Assembly (NCBI RefSeq): GCF_039595935.1
Contig: NZ_JBCNKR010000006.1
Span: 930,001 to 994,000, forward strand
DNA: 64,000 nt
Origin: Flavobacterium sp.
Lineage (GTDB): Bacteria; Bacteroidota; Bacteroidia; Flavobacteriales; Flavobacteriaceae
Direction of reading: 5' to 3'
Shown here: piece after piece, positions 1-8,008 of the stretch
How positions within the stretch are numbered: the stretch's first letter is position 1
Layout: every line of letters begins with the position of its first letter
The notes under the pieces: generated by a model
What the model was told of the DNA's origin: nothing
Databases searched by the model: none
The model's input: only the letters and a program-made list of their open reading frames with translations
Translations under genes and position numbers: made by a program

Positions 1-302
1 AACCAAGCTGTTTTTCCAGATTTGTCAAAAAAGATATGACGTTCTAAGGCTTTAAAATTCCAGGTTGTTCCTTTGTCGAAAAATGGTTTTGCCCAAACTG
101 AAAATTCTTTTTTAGTCCAGTTTTCGGTTGCGTCAGTTCCAATATAAATAGCATCATCTGCCAAAACATTAAAATAAGCATCAAATTTTACTTCGGCAGC
201 GGCTTTGTGCCACGCGTCAAGAGTTTGAGTAATTTTTTCTTTGTCGGTTTGAGCATTTGCAAAAGAAGCGACGAATAATAATAGTAAAAGTGTTTTTTTC
301 AT
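1..302 (-). CDS. NTF2/SnoaL-like secreted protein, N-terminal part (cut by left edge)
   Basis: The first 100 codons of a protein that continues beyond the left edge. The start is the ATG at 300-302. Residues 1-18 form a clear Sec signal peptide (lysines, a run of leucines, then ANAQ). The mature part starts with an amphipathic helix containing LDAWHKAAAEV, followed by YFNVLADDAIYIGTDATE and then W.KKEFSVWAKPFFDKGTTW. This helix, then 'Y...L.DDA.Y.GTD', is the usual opening of SnoaL-like/DUF4440 proteins of the NTF2 fold, which are small cone-shaped domains that bind or convert small ligands. The catalytic pocket cannot be judged from this half. It probably acts in the periplasm. The family call is good; the substrate is unknown. 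Confidence 0.75.
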   Translation of the reverse strand, partial: MKKTLLLLLFVASFANAQTDKEKITQTLDAWHKAAAEVKFDAYFNVLADDAIYIGTDATENWTKKEFSVWAKPFFDKGTTWNFKALERHIFFDKSGKTAW

Positions 303-385
303 GAGAGATTGTATTTGAGTTTTAAAGATAAGGATTTTTTGATGGCACACGGATTTTACAGATTTAACCAATTTTTCTCGTTTTA

Positions 386-485
386 TGTCATTTCGACGAA
401 GGAGAAATCTGCGCTAGAAACTCGACAAAGATTGGATTATAGGAATGGAGTTACTTGTGCAGATTTCTCCTTCGTCGAAATGACA
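386..485. repeat. ~100-bp palindromic intergenic repeat (copy 1)
   Basis: Two 27-bp arms, 386-412 and 459-485, are perfect inverted repeats of each other (outer end TGTCATTTCGACGAAGG). A 46-bp centre separates them. The centre, read on the minus strand, carries AAGTAACTCC and AATCTTTGTCGAG, which recur in the same order in the copy at 22415-22515. The element fills most of the 322-bp gap between genes; the rest of 303-624 shows nothing but AT-rich DNA. The 62-codon frame through it (309-497) is an artefact of the repeat. Confidence 0.9.
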
Positions 486-624
486 AGCAACACTTAATTT
501 ACAATAAAAGATTTACGAATTTAAGAGATTAAAAGATTAAAGCAACTTATAATTATCTTAAATAACTTATATGGTTTAATTTCAAAAAACGAGTATATTT
601 GAGAGCTTTTAAACATCCCAAATT

Positions 625-1305
625 ATGAATCCAAAAATCCTAATAAGTTCACTCGTTATAACCTCATTATTTTTTGTTTCCTGCAAAAAAGAATTAGAAC
701 CTCAAGAAACCACAGCAACATCTGAATTGGTAAGACTTGGATTGGCTAAAGATACTGCGAAAACCAATTCAGCAGTACAGCAAGCTCCTGTTCAAGCTTC
801 AAACCCCAATACAGTTTTAAGTGCAAATAAAGGATTAAATCCGGCTCACGGACAACCGGGGCACCGTTGTGATATTGCCGTAGGAGCACCTTTGAATTCT
901 GCACCAACGCAACAAGTACAACAAGTGCAGCAAGTTCAGGCACAACCGGGACAAACAGTACAAGTAAATCCGAATCAGAAAAATATGGTTACGACTACAG
1001 TTGCTGCGCCGGTAAAAGTTGGAAAAGGAATGAATCCGTCGCACGGACAGCCGGGACACAGATGTGATATTCCGGTTGGAGCACCTTTAAATTCTCCGGT
1101 TGCCAAAACTACGACAACAGCCTCAACACCACAAAGCGGAACAATGACACAAAATGTTACCGTTCCTGCGCCTTCATCAAATCCGGTTCCTGCTTTATTA
1201 AGTACAGATGCCAACAAAACAGTTGCAGAAGGAATGAATCCGCCACACGGACAACCGGGACACCGCTGTGACATTGCAGTTGGAGCACCTCTGCCAAAAT
1301 CATAA
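625..1305 (+). CDS. Lipoprotein with three NP-HGQPGHRCDI repeats
   Basis: A 226-residue predicted lipoprotein of unknown function. The signal peptide ends in a lipobox (FVSC, Cys20), so it should be lipid-anchored. Three near-identical blocks of about 22 residues lie near residues 70-92, 135-157 and 203-223, each built as G-(M/L)-NP-x-HGQPGHRCDI-(A/P)-VGAPL. They are joined by low-complexity linkers rich in Gln, Val, Thr, Pro and Ala. Each block has one Cys and two His, which suggests metal or haem binding or a disulphide, but no residue assignment is possible. Short proteins ending in one such block are common in Bacteroidota; three copies on flexible linkers is unusual. It stands alone with its own terminator region downstream. 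Confidence 0.85.
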   Translation: MNPKILISSLVITSLFFVSCKKELEPQETTATSELVRLGLAKDTAKTNSAVQQAPVQASNPNTVLSANKGLNPAHGQPGHRCDIAVGAPLNSAPTQQVQQVQQVQAQPGQTVQVNPNQKNMVTTTVAAPVKVGKGMNPSHGQPGHRCDIPVGAPLNSPVAKTTTTASTPQSGTMTQNVTVPAPSSNPVPALLSTDANKTVAEGMNPPHGQPGHRCDIAVGAPLPKS

Positions 1306-1310
1306 AGAGG

Positions 1311-1384
1311 TGCAAAGTGACAAAGTAACAAAGGTGCAAAGTAAAACAAGCGTAAAGAAAACTTTGAACCTTTGTCACTTTGCA
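1311..1384. repeat. Palindromic repeat TGCAAAGTGACAAAG
   Basis: Perfect 15-bp arms at 1311-1325 and 1370-1384 with AAAG-rich sequence between them. It lies directly behind the stop codon of the lipoprotein gene. It belongs to the general set of CAAAG/CTTTG palindromes seen in many gaps of this window. Confidence 0.8.
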
Positions 1385-1404
1385 TCCCTGTACCTTTTCA
1401 AATA

Positions 1405-1449
1405 GATAAAAAAAAGGCGTTTCGATCCGAAACGCCTTTTTTTTATCTA
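1405..1449. terminator. Bidirectional terminator
   Basis: A long perfect stem around AAAGGCGTTTCG-ATC-CGAAACGCCTTT with A-runs on the left and T-runs on the right. It lies between convergent genes (the lipoprotein on plus and the HPF-like gene on minus), so it should stop transcription from both sides. Confidence 0.9.
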
Positions 1450-1458
1450 TTTTGAAAT

Positions 1459-1773
1459 TTAGTGTGCTTTCAATTTTTCGAAAGTTGTAGTAAGTGTTTT
1501 TTTAGCTTTACTCAAAGCACCGTTAAAAGCTTTTTCAAGAGTTTCAGCGTGTTCTGTTACAGTGATTGGCTGTAATTTTGCGGTACGAACTTCAAGAACA
1601 CATTTTTTATCGTTCAGGCTGAATTTTTCTCCATTTTCATCTCCAAAATGTACTTCAATGCGTGTGATTTTATCTTCAAAACGCGCTAAGCCTTTTTCTA
1701 ATTCTTCAGAGAAATAATTTTCTAATCTTTGGTGTCCTTCGATGTTTTTATCGGTATTGATTTGAATTTTCAT
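1459..1773 (-). CDS. HPF/RaiA-family ribosome hibernation factor (short form)
   Basis: A 104-residue protein of the HPF/RaiA (S30EA, sigma-54 modulation) family. It starts MKIQINTDKNIEG, continues with LENYFSEELEKGLARFEDKITRIEVHF (helix then strand) and ends in the typical ITVTEHAETLEKAFNGALSKAKKTL helix. These are the beta-alpha-beta-beta-beta-alpha elements of the fold that binds the 30S decoding region and silences ribosomes in stationary phase. It is about the length of the short form and lacks the long C-terminal dimerisation domain of long HPF. It is a single gene ending at the shared bidirectional terminator. Confidence 0.88.
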   Translation of the reverse strand: MKIQINTDKNIEGHQRLENYFSEELEKGLARFEDKITRIEVHFGDENGEKFSLNDKKCVLEVRTAKLQPITVTEHAETLEKAFNGALSKAKKTLTTTFEKLKAH

Positions 1774-1878
1774 AATGGATTCTATTTAATGATTGTTTCT
1801 CAAATCTATTTCTTTTAGAAGGAAAAGCCAAGTGAGTTAAGGAAACATTATGAAATTTTTGAAGATTTATAAGATTAA

Positions 1879-2652
1879 TTACTTGTTGAAAATTGTATCT
1901 AAATGATGCTCTAAAAACTCTTTTCTTGGTAAATATTTTTGAGCTTTAAGTATTTCTTGATTCTCAATTTTTGTAAAATATTTGTGAAAGTATTCAGTGT
2001 TTCTTTTAATCTTTAGACTATCAGAAAATATTATTTTATGTTCGAGATTTATTCCGATTAATCCTTTATCGAAAGCTCTGTCATAAAGTGCAGAAAAACA
2101 AATTCCATTTTCAGGATTTAACCTATGTTCTTCGTTTTTGGACCAAGGAATTATATGACTGGCTAATAAAAGTTCAGGAATATCAATACCAGAAATTGCA
2201 CATCGATTATTGTAATTGGATAAAATCATTTGTCGAAAAACGGATTGATTGACTCTCGTTTTTACTGTCCGAAAAACATCTTCGCCTTTTAAGTTTTTTA
2301 TATCAAAAAGAATATCTTCATATTTATCTTCAATTGAAATGTTTTGTTTTTGAGCGAGAATTTGTTCACTCAAGAATATCAATTCTTCTTGGTTATGGAA
2401 AAATTCATCCCAAATAGGTTGAACTTGATTCATGCCATTTTTTAAGCCACTAATACCTCTATTAATATGAAATGGATCAATGCTGGCAAAATTCCCTAAT
2501 CTCATTACTATAGATGAAGGAGTTCTATCGATAAGACTAGCTAATTCAATTATTTTTGGATTACGTGAATGTGTTTTTCCAAAAGTGATTTTCAGATATA
2601 AATTAAAAGCAAGAATTAATTCGTCTCTTGTCCAAAGTCTTATAGTTGCCAT
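1879..2652 (-). CDS. HNH endonuclease-domain protein
   Basis: A 257-residue protein with a C-terminal HNH nuclease domain of the HNH_2 type. The zinc/catalytic region reads ASHIIPWSKNEEHRLNPENG, then ICFSALYDRAFDKGLI: a His at the SHI.PW motif, an Asn in LNP.NG, and an ALYDRAFD box. The preceding NRCAISGIDIPELLLASH stretch is the usual lead-in. The N-terminal 90 residues (WTRDELILAFNLYLKI...RTPSSIVMRLGNFASID) look like a DNA-binding helical domain common in these stand-alone proteins, several of which are annotated as putative restriction endonucleases. No methylase lies beside it, so it may be an orphan nuclease or a methylation-dependent one. Nuclease class is well supported; target unknown. 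Confidence 0.82.
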   Translation of the reverse strand: MATIRLWTRDELILAFNLYLKITFGKTHSRNPKIIELASLIDRTPSSIVMRLGNFASIDPFHINRGISGLKNGMNQVQPIWDEFFHNQEELIFLSEQILAQKQNISIEDKYEDILFDIKNLKGEDVFRTVKTRVNQSVFRQMILSNYNNRCAISGIDIPELLLASHIIPWSKNEEHRLNPENGICFSALYDRAFDKGLIGINLEHKIIFSDSLKIKRNTEYFHKYFTKIENQEILKAQKYLPRKEFLEHHLDTIFNK

Positions 2653-2773
2653 TTGTGTGGTTTTTTCTTCTTCAAATATAACTATAAAGAAATATCGTCG
2701 CCAATCTTTGTCGAACTTGTTGTGAGATTCCTTCGTTTCTCGGAATGATAAAACTGTGTTGAAAATTTAAAGA

Positions 2774-5236
2774 CTACTTATCTTTCTTCCCCCACTTAAT
2801 CTTCATTTTCCCATCATCATCAACAGCAAGTAAATGAAGCACAATCCCACGTTCACGAACCGCGTCGCGTTCGGCTTTGCTGGCTAATTTGGCGTCGTTT
2901 TTAGAATTTCTTAGTGGAATTGTGAGAGCGAGATTAGTGCCTCGGCCGAAAGAATAAATTCCGTCAACATCGATGTTTAGGACGCTTGAACTTATGGTTA
3001 AATTATTTACGTCAATTTGTTCTCCGCGCATGTTGAGGTTTCCGGATAAATCGCTAAAAGTTATATTCTTGACATCGCGAAACGGAAAAGCAAATTTGCC
3101 CACTTTTACAATAGGTTCAAAGTTGAGCAATGCACCTTGATTGACGGTGAAATTTAATTTTCCGTGCATGGAATTGGTGATTAATTCGCCTCGGCTGTTT
3201 ATGAATCCGCTTACGTTTGCTGTGCTGGTTAATCTTCCTTTTATGTTATTTGGATTAAAAGATTTGATTCCGAAGTTGTTGAACGATCTTAAAAAACTCG
3301 CAATATCAACTCGGTTTACCTGTGCGTTTGAACTAAAAGCATAATTTTTTCCGCTTGGTAAAACTTCGCTGTTAAAAGTAATGCTTCCGCCGGAAGTTTG
3401 GAGCGAACCATTTTTTATAACCAACTTAGAATCCAACATTGAGATTGTTGCTTTTGTATTTGTCGCTGTCAGCTTATTGTAATTGATTTTGTCTGCTTTA
3501 ATATCAATAACTACAACACATTTATCGATTACAGTTCGCAGATGATTTGAAATCGTTGTTCTTTTATTGTTTTTAAGTGCGGTTTTCTTTTTTTGAGAAG
3601 AAGCCAAAACGCCCAGAAATTGTTTAAGATCAATATTTGGACAGTAAATTTTCCAGTTTACAACCATTTTTTCTGGCGCATCGTAATACAAATTCAGGAA
3701 ATTATCGATTTTTCCTTCTATAAAAATCGTATTCTTTTTGTGTTTGTAAGCGATTTGTTTGATAAGTAAAGCTTTCTCAGTAAAATTGAGATGAATGTTG
3801 GTTTTTACCGCGTGAACATTTTTCGGAATATAATGAAACGAAGCATTGTCGACATCAATATTTCCTATAAATCTTGGTTTGTTGATGTACAAATCGACAA
3901 TATCAAACTGAAATTTTAAGTTGGCTTTCGCGTGGCCTTCTTCAAAATGAATCCACTTTTCGTTGCTTACTTCGTTTAATCTTTCGATATCAAAATCAGA
4001 ACTTACGTTTCCGGTTGCGATGGGTTTTTCGAGATTGCTGATTACAACTTGCGGAATCAAAAGCGGGATATTTTCATATTCTCCCGAAAATCGGGTTAAA
4101 ATTACAGCCGAATTCGGATCGTTAAATCCGTCTTTTGGTTTAAAATTATTCGTAAAAATTCCTCTGAAATTACATTTGTCAATTTGCCCGTCGGGAATCG
4201 TGAGTTCGTTGTTTTTGGCTACAGCCTGAACCACAATTTTAGGATCATCGTGAACATTCAAATCTCCTTTTAGATCGCAGTTTACATCGATTGGTTTTTT
4301 CAAATCAAACCGATTCAGTTTTGAACTAATATTTCCGGATAATAAACGAGAAGCATTACTCCATAAAATACGCGTATTAATATTAATTCCGAAAAGAGAA
4401 TTGGTTTTGCTAACATTGAAATAAGCCACAATATCAAATGAATCAGAACCAATTTTTAGGTTTTTGGTCGAAACATCAATTTTTTGTTTGTCGGCGTGAT
4501 ACGTAACAGACAAAGTTCCTTTGAGTTCTTTTTCTTTGGCAAAACTTCCGTGAACGGTATTAAAAGCTATACTCTTTATTTGAGTATTGATAAACAAATC
4601 GGTATTCCAGTCGTCTCCGTCATAATCCACTTTTGATTTTAAGCTGTGAACATCAAAATCAAATAATTTATTTCCCAATTGATTATCTATAATAATATGA
4701 ACATCGCTGAGGTCGATTTCGTCAATTGTAGTTTCGGGTTTTGATTTATTTTCTGGAGATTTTTTCTTTTTTGCTTTAAAAATATCCAAGTTTGTGTAAC
4801 CATTTTTAGTTTTATAAACATAAATATCAGCGTCGTTAATCAGGATTTTATGAATGTTGACTTCTTTTTGTAATAAACTCCAAACGTTTAAACGTGCTTC
4901 GATTTCCTGTGCTTTCAGTAAAGTATGATGATGCGTATTCCATTTATTGTCTTTGAGTTCGACATCTTTTAAAGCCAAAGTAAAATTGGGAAAACCGGTT
5001 AAAAACTTATACTGAAAATCGCCTATATGAAATTTTCCGTTTATGTTCTCATTAATCTTTGTATTGATTTTGGCAATAATTTCAGTTTTATTCTGATTAA
5101 AATAAATCGATAATCCTCCACAGGCCAATAAAAGCAATCCAAATAGTATCAAAATAAAAATACCAAAACGTCTGGCATATTTTTTAAAATGAACCGACTG
5201 GAAAAATGTTTTTATTTGAAGTAAAGTTTCCTTCAT
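2774..5236 (-). CDS. AsmA-like membrane-anchored envelope protein
   Basis: A large protein (820 residues from the ATG at 5234-5236) of the AsmA-like superfamily. After a short cytoplasmic stretch (MKETLLQIKTFFQ) comes one membrane helix (FGIFILILFGLLLLACGG), then IYFNQNKTEIIAKINTKINENINGK, the hallmark start of AsmA domains. The long rest is repeated beta-strand material ending in an AsmA C-terminal domain (GKLNFTVNQGALLNFEPIVKVG). AsmA-type proteins form long beta-bridges across the periplasm that take part in lipid transport or outer-membrane homeostasis. The open frame extends 41 codons further upstream, but that extension reads like noncoding sequence, so the inner ATG was chosen. It is transcribed alone and diverges from trxA. 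Confidence 0.85.
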   Translation of the reverse strand: MKETLLQIKTFFQSVHFKKYARRFGIFILILFGLLLLACGGLSIYFNQNKTEIIAKINTKINENINGKFHIGDFQYKFLTGFPNFTLALKDVELKDNKWNTHHHTLLKAQEIEARLNVWSLLQKEVNIHKILINDADIYVYKTKNGYTNLDIFKAKKKKSPENKSKPETTIDEIDLSDVHIIIDNQLGNKLFDFDVHSLKSKVDYDGDDWNTDLFINTQIKSIAFNTVHGSFAKEKELKGTLSVTYHADKQKIDVSTKNLKIGSDSFDIVAYFNVSKTNSLFGININTRILWSNASRLLSGNISSKLNRFDLKKPIDVNCDLKGDLNVHDDPKIVVQAVAKNNELTIPDGQIDKCNFRGIFTNNFKPKDGFNDPNSAVILTRFSGEYENIPLLIPQVVISNLEKPIATGNVSSDFDIERLNEVSNEKWIHFEEGHAKANLKFQFDIVDLYINKPRFIGNIDVDNASFHYIPKNVHAVKTNIHLNFTEKALLIKQIAYKHKKNTIFIEGKIDNFLNLYYDAPEKMVVNWKIYCPNIDLKQFLGVLASSQKKKTALKNNKRTTISNHLRTVIDKCVVVIDIKADKINYNKLTATNTKATISMLDSKLVIKNGSLQTSGGSITFNSEVLPSGKNYAFSSNAQVNRVDIASFLRSFNNFGIKSFNPNNIKGRLTSTANVSGFINSRGELITNSMHGKLNFTVNQGALLNFEPIVKVGKFAFPFRDVKNITFSDLSGNLNMRGEQIDVNNLTISSSVLNIDVDGIYSFGRGTNLALTIPLRNSKNDAKLASKAERDAVRERGIVLHLLAVDDDGKMKIKWGKKDK

Positions 5237-5479
5237 GTTGTGGATTTTCACGATGATTAAAGGTAAGAATAAAAAACGGTTTTCTTTTACAGCATGATTA
5301 GAGCTTGTAAATAAAGCACATGGAAATAGTATAATAATTGACGATGCATTTATAATCAAAACTAATTTGGGAATGGTGTATGATTTGTTTTTAATTTCTA
5401 ACTTTGTACCTCAGTTCTGAAAGTATTTAAAAAGTCTCCCCGAGATATGAGCTGAGAATAACTTTAAAGAAAAATAATT

Positions 5480-5797
5480 ATGGCATTAGCAATAACAGAT
5501 GCTACTTTTGACGAAGTAGTTTTAAAATCAGATAAACCAGTAATGGTAGATTTTTGGGCAGCATGGTGCGGTCCTTGTAGAATGGTTGGTCCAATCATTG
5601 ACCAATTAAGTGAAGAATATGCAGGTAAAGTTGTGGTTGGTAAAGTAGATGTAGATGCTAACCAGGAATTTGCTGCTAAATATGGTGTGCGTAACATACC
5701 AACCGTTTTGGTGTTTCAAAATGGTGAAGTAGTAGGAAAACAAGTAGGAGTTGCTCCGAAACAAGCCTACGCTGACAGCTTAGACGCTTTGTTGTAA
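5480..5797 (+). CDS. trxA: Thioredoxin
   Basis: A 105-residue classical thioredoxin. The active site is [10 protein letters not shown] near residues 29-38, with the WCGPC redox pair. The cis-proline loop follows as [21 protein letters not shown], and the buried Asp precedes the active site in KPVMVDFWA. It lacks a signal peptide, so it acts in the cytoplasm as a general protein disulphide reductant with thioredoxin reductase, which is not in this window. A TAACTTTG -7-like element lies at 5399-5406, but no well-spaced TTG accompanies it. A terminator follows the gene. Confidence 0.96.
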   Translation: MALAITDATFDEVVLKSDKPVMVDFWAAWCGPCRMVGPIIDQLSEEYAGKVVVGKVDVDANQEFAAKYGVRNIPTVLVFQNGEVVGKQVGVAPKQAYADSLDALL

Positions 5798-5816
5798 TCG
5801 TAAGATTATGATTTAT

Positions 5817-5850
5817 ATAAAAAAGGCCTGATTTTTTCAGGTCTTTTTTA
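5817..5850 (+). terminator. Terminator of trxA
   Basis: The stem AAAGGCCTG / CAGGTCTTT (one G-T wobble) has a T-rich loop and a T-run, and lies about 20 bp behind the trxA stop codon. Confidence 0.8.
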
Positions 5851-5942
5851 TTGGAAATTAATGACTTTCAAAATGTTAGATTGCTTGTCATAGATTTGCA
5901 AATAATTTGTATGTTTATCCAAATTAACCTAAACATTAAACT

Positions 5943-6134
5943 ATGAAAATTATTTTAAAATCGCTTGCTATTTGTTCGTTGTTTTTTATAGCATTGTCAT
6001 GTACTGAAAATGAGGATTCTCAACAAGCCCCAACTTCTAAAACAACTACTGTAAAAAAATTAGAAGAAACTAAAACCCTAAATGCTTCTGCAGAAGAAGA
6101 TGACGAAGCGCATCCTAAACGTAAGACTCCTTAA
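5943..6134 (+). CDS. Mini-lipoprotein, tandem family copy 1
   Basis: A 63-residue predicted lipoprotein of unknown function. A signal peptide leads to the lipobox ALSC (Cys20), followed by TENEDSQQ, a short Ser/Thr/Lys linker and a very acidic patch (EEDDEAHP), then the basic end KRKTP. The next two genes encode close relatives with the same signal region and the same TENEDS start of the mature chain. The mature part is only about 43 residues and looks unfolded. No domain is recognised; the reading frame is supported by the two paralogues. Confidence 0.75.
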   Translation: MKIILKSLAICSLFFIALSCTENEDSQQAPTSKTTTVKKLEETKTLNASAEEDDEAHPKRKTP

Positions 6135-6204
6135 TAGGGATGAGAGATCTCATAAAGGTAGTTAAAAACAGAATTCCTTTTATTAATTTGATAACTAGTA
6201 AATC

Positions 6205-6396
6205 ATGAAAAACATTTTAAAATCAATTGCTGTATGTTCGCTATTTTCTTTAGCATTATCATGTACTGAAAATGAGGATTCTAAACAATCAGAATCTAAA
6301 ATGCCTAATGTCAAACAAGTAGAAGAAGCTCAAACGTTAAATACTTCTAATGATAAAGTAGAAGATGATGATATGATTCATCCGAAACGTAAATAA
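6205..6396 (+). CDS. Mini-lipoprotein, tandem family copy 2
   Basis: A 63-residue paralogue of the preceding gene. The shared features are MKNILKSIAVCSLF, the lipobox ALSC at residue 20, TENEDSKQ, then a diverged linker, and the ending DDDMIHPKRK, which matches DDEAHPKRK of copy 1. Conservation at both ends with a free middle suggests that the acidic patch plus HPKRK tail matters for function. The gap to copy 1 is about 70 bp, so the two may be co-transcribed. Function unknown. Confidence 0.75.
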   Translation: MKNILKSIAVCSLFSLALSCTENEDSKQSESKMPNVKQVEEAQTLNTSNDKVEDDDMIHPKRK

Positions 6397-6429
6397 CTTC
6401 TTGATTAAAAATTTAACAACTAAAAAACT

Positions 6430-6623
6430 ATGAAATCATTATAAAATCTATTGCTTTTTCAGCATTATTTTTCTTAGCATTATCGTGTACAGAAAATGAA
6501 GATTCTCAACCTTCATCATCTGCCAAAAAAACAACTATTGAAAAATCAGAAGAAATAAAAAATATAAACGCTGATATTGATCCGGATTTATTGGAACCAA
6601 GGGTAAAGCGTGGGGTGTCATAA
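6430..6623 (+). pseudogene. Mini-lipoprotein, tandem family copy 3, frameshifted at codon 2-3
   Basis: A third copy of the mini-lipoprotein family. From the ATG at 6430 the frame stops after four codons (MKSL, stop at 6442-6444). Restoring one A in the A-run at 6433-6435 gives MKIIIKSIAFSALFFLALSC, then TENEDSQPSSSAKKTT and an end PRVKRGVS, 64 residues to the TAA at 6621-6623. The frame is otherwise open and has the same lipobox and TENEDS motif. The loss may be a real one-base deletion or a homopolymer sequence error. The C-terminal HPKRK is replaced by PRVKRG. Confidence 0.8.
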
Positions 6624-6631
6624 AAATTTTA

Positions 6632-6669
6632 TTTAAGCAGGATTATGGCTCACATTATTCCTGCTTAAA
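6632..6669. terminator. Hairpin between convergent genes
   Basis: A perfect 11-bp stem, TTTAAGCAGGA (6632-6642) with TCCTGCTTAAA (6659-6669), lies between the lipoprotein array and the convergent deiminase gene and abuts the stop codon of the latter. It lacks a strong T-run on either side, so it may be a weak bidirectional terminator. Confidence 0.6.
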
Positions 6670-7992
6670 TTACATTTGCTTTTTTGGTTGCTGCTGAGTA
6701 ATACAATGAAGACCACCTCCATCCCAATTTTGAGAAATAACATCTATAAAAATGATTTTTCTTCCTGGAAACTGCTTCTTAAAAATTCCTTCAACCGTTC
6801 TTTCTTTTTCTTTGGAAGATCCCATTTTTACATAAGTTGGTAAAAGAACCAATTTGTTGGTAACTAAATAATTTAGATAACTGGCAGTAGCTGTTTTTAA
6901 TAGAATATCGCCTGCTTTGGGTTTCTCAAAAGAGAAAAAGTCATTTACATCAAATTTTTCTGAGTCTACCTTTTTTTTATCAATAGAACTAATTTTATTT
7001 TTAACAATTATTTCTTTTGTAATAATATCAGGTTGTGGAATTTTAATAATATTAAATGGTTTTCCATCTTGGTCTCTTGCATTCTTTAGAATGTTATAAT
7101 TCTCATGCATTCTAACATAATTTATTTTAGTTATAGTATTTTTATCTTTTTCTTTTTCAGAAATCCACGATAATAGAATTGTGTTTGGGTTGGTAAAACG
7201 AACAAATTCATCAGTATGCCCACCAGTACCCTGTCCAGTATATTTTTTTGCTATAATTCTTAAATCAAAAGGATCTTCGGCTAATCCTTTTTTTAACCAA
7301 ATAATATTTGAAACCCCTAATGTTTTTTTAAATTCCGCTTCGATTTCGTTTTTTTTAAAATTAGGATTTCTAGGAAGAACGGTTGCTTCGCATACAATTA
7401 ATGTACCTTTCCCATTTACTTCAATAGCTCCGCCTTCGTGAACGATTTTAGATTTTATAATTTGCGCATTTTCCAGAATTGCCATCTGACTATCAACAGA
7501 AGATGTTTTAAGGAGTCTTTTTTTATTCTTTAAATTATACTTGTTTATACTGTCAATATTGTTTTGATATCTTAATTTCAAGCTAAGCGGTAGACCCATA
7601 CCATCCCATTCAAAATCAGCTGCGCCTAATTCTCCATTTTTATTTACCAAGAAAGTTGCTCCATGATCTCGAATCCAATACCTTTCTCCCGGGATTACAT
7701 AAGATTTATACAATCTTGTATCAACACCTTTTGATTGTAAATATTTCATTGCCTTTTTTTTCGTTCGATCGCTATTAAAAGCAATTTTTACAGGGACATT
7801 AGGAGCTAAAGTTTTTATTATTAATGGTGTAGAAGGATAATATCCAAATTCTATAGCATTGCTCCATCCTAACCAAACAGCATCATGTTCTTCCCATTCA
7901 GCCGGCATATAAAAAGTATTATCTAATTTACTTTTGTTATCTGATTTGCAGGCAAAAATTACTAATAAGAGAATAATGCTGTATTTTTTCAT
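6670..7992 (-). CDS. Agmatine deiminase / PPAD-family lipoprotein
   Basis: A 440-residue member of the PAD_porph family (agmatine deiminases and the Porphyromonas peptidylarginine deiminase), which convert guanidino groups to ureido groups with ammonia release. The guanidine-fold landmarks are present in order: MPAEWEEHDAVWLGW near residue 29, ERYWIRDHGATF, then HEGGAIEVNG, GQGTGGHTDEFVRF, and the catalytic cysteine in NWDGGGLHCITQQQP near the C-terminus. The N-terminus ends in a lipobox (LVIFAC, Cys15), so the enzyme is exported and lipid-anchored, unlike cytoplasmic agmatine deiminase. At 440 residues it is longer than typical agmatine deiminases (about 350-370), with extra loops. Export makes a free-arginine/peptide or environmental agmatine substrate plausible, but the sequence does not decide it. 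Confidence 0.85.
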   Translation of the reverse strand: MKKYSIILLLVIFACKSDNKSKLDNTFYMPAEWEEHDAVWLGWSNAIEFGYYPSTPLIIKTLAPNVPVKIAFNSDRTKKKAMKYLQSKGVDTRLYKSYVIPGERYWIRDHGATFLVNKNGELGAADFEWDGMGLPLSLKLRYQNNIDSINKYNLKNKKRLLKTSSVDSQMAILENAQIIKSKIVHEGGAIEVNGKGTLIVCEATVLPRNPNFKKNEIEAEFKKTLGVSNIIWLKKGLAEDPFDLRIIAKKYTGQGTGGHTDEFVRFTNPNTILLSWISEKEKDKNTITKINYVRMHENYNILKNARDQDGKPFNIIKIPQPDIITKEIIVKNKISSIDKKKVDSEKFDVNDFFSFEKPKAGDILLKTATASYLNYLVTNKLVLLPTYVKMGSSKEKERTVEGIFKKQFPGRKIIFIDVISQNWDGGGLHCITQQQPKKQM

Positions 7993-8008
7993 ATTTAATT
8001 ATCAATGT

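Noticed and set aside
309..497. 62-codon plus-strand ORF before the lipoprotein gene
   Set aside because: It runs across both arms of the 100-bp palindromic repeat and its codon use and composition are those of the repeat; no protein family is seen.
835..1385. Several minus-strand ORFs opposite the repeat lipoprotein
   Set aside because: They mirror the repeated codons of the lipoprotein gene in other frames; the plus-strand gene has signal peptide and lipobox, these do not.
7181..7441. 86-codon plus-strand ORF opposite the deiminase gene
   Set aside because: Antisense shadow of a well-supported gene; no family signal.
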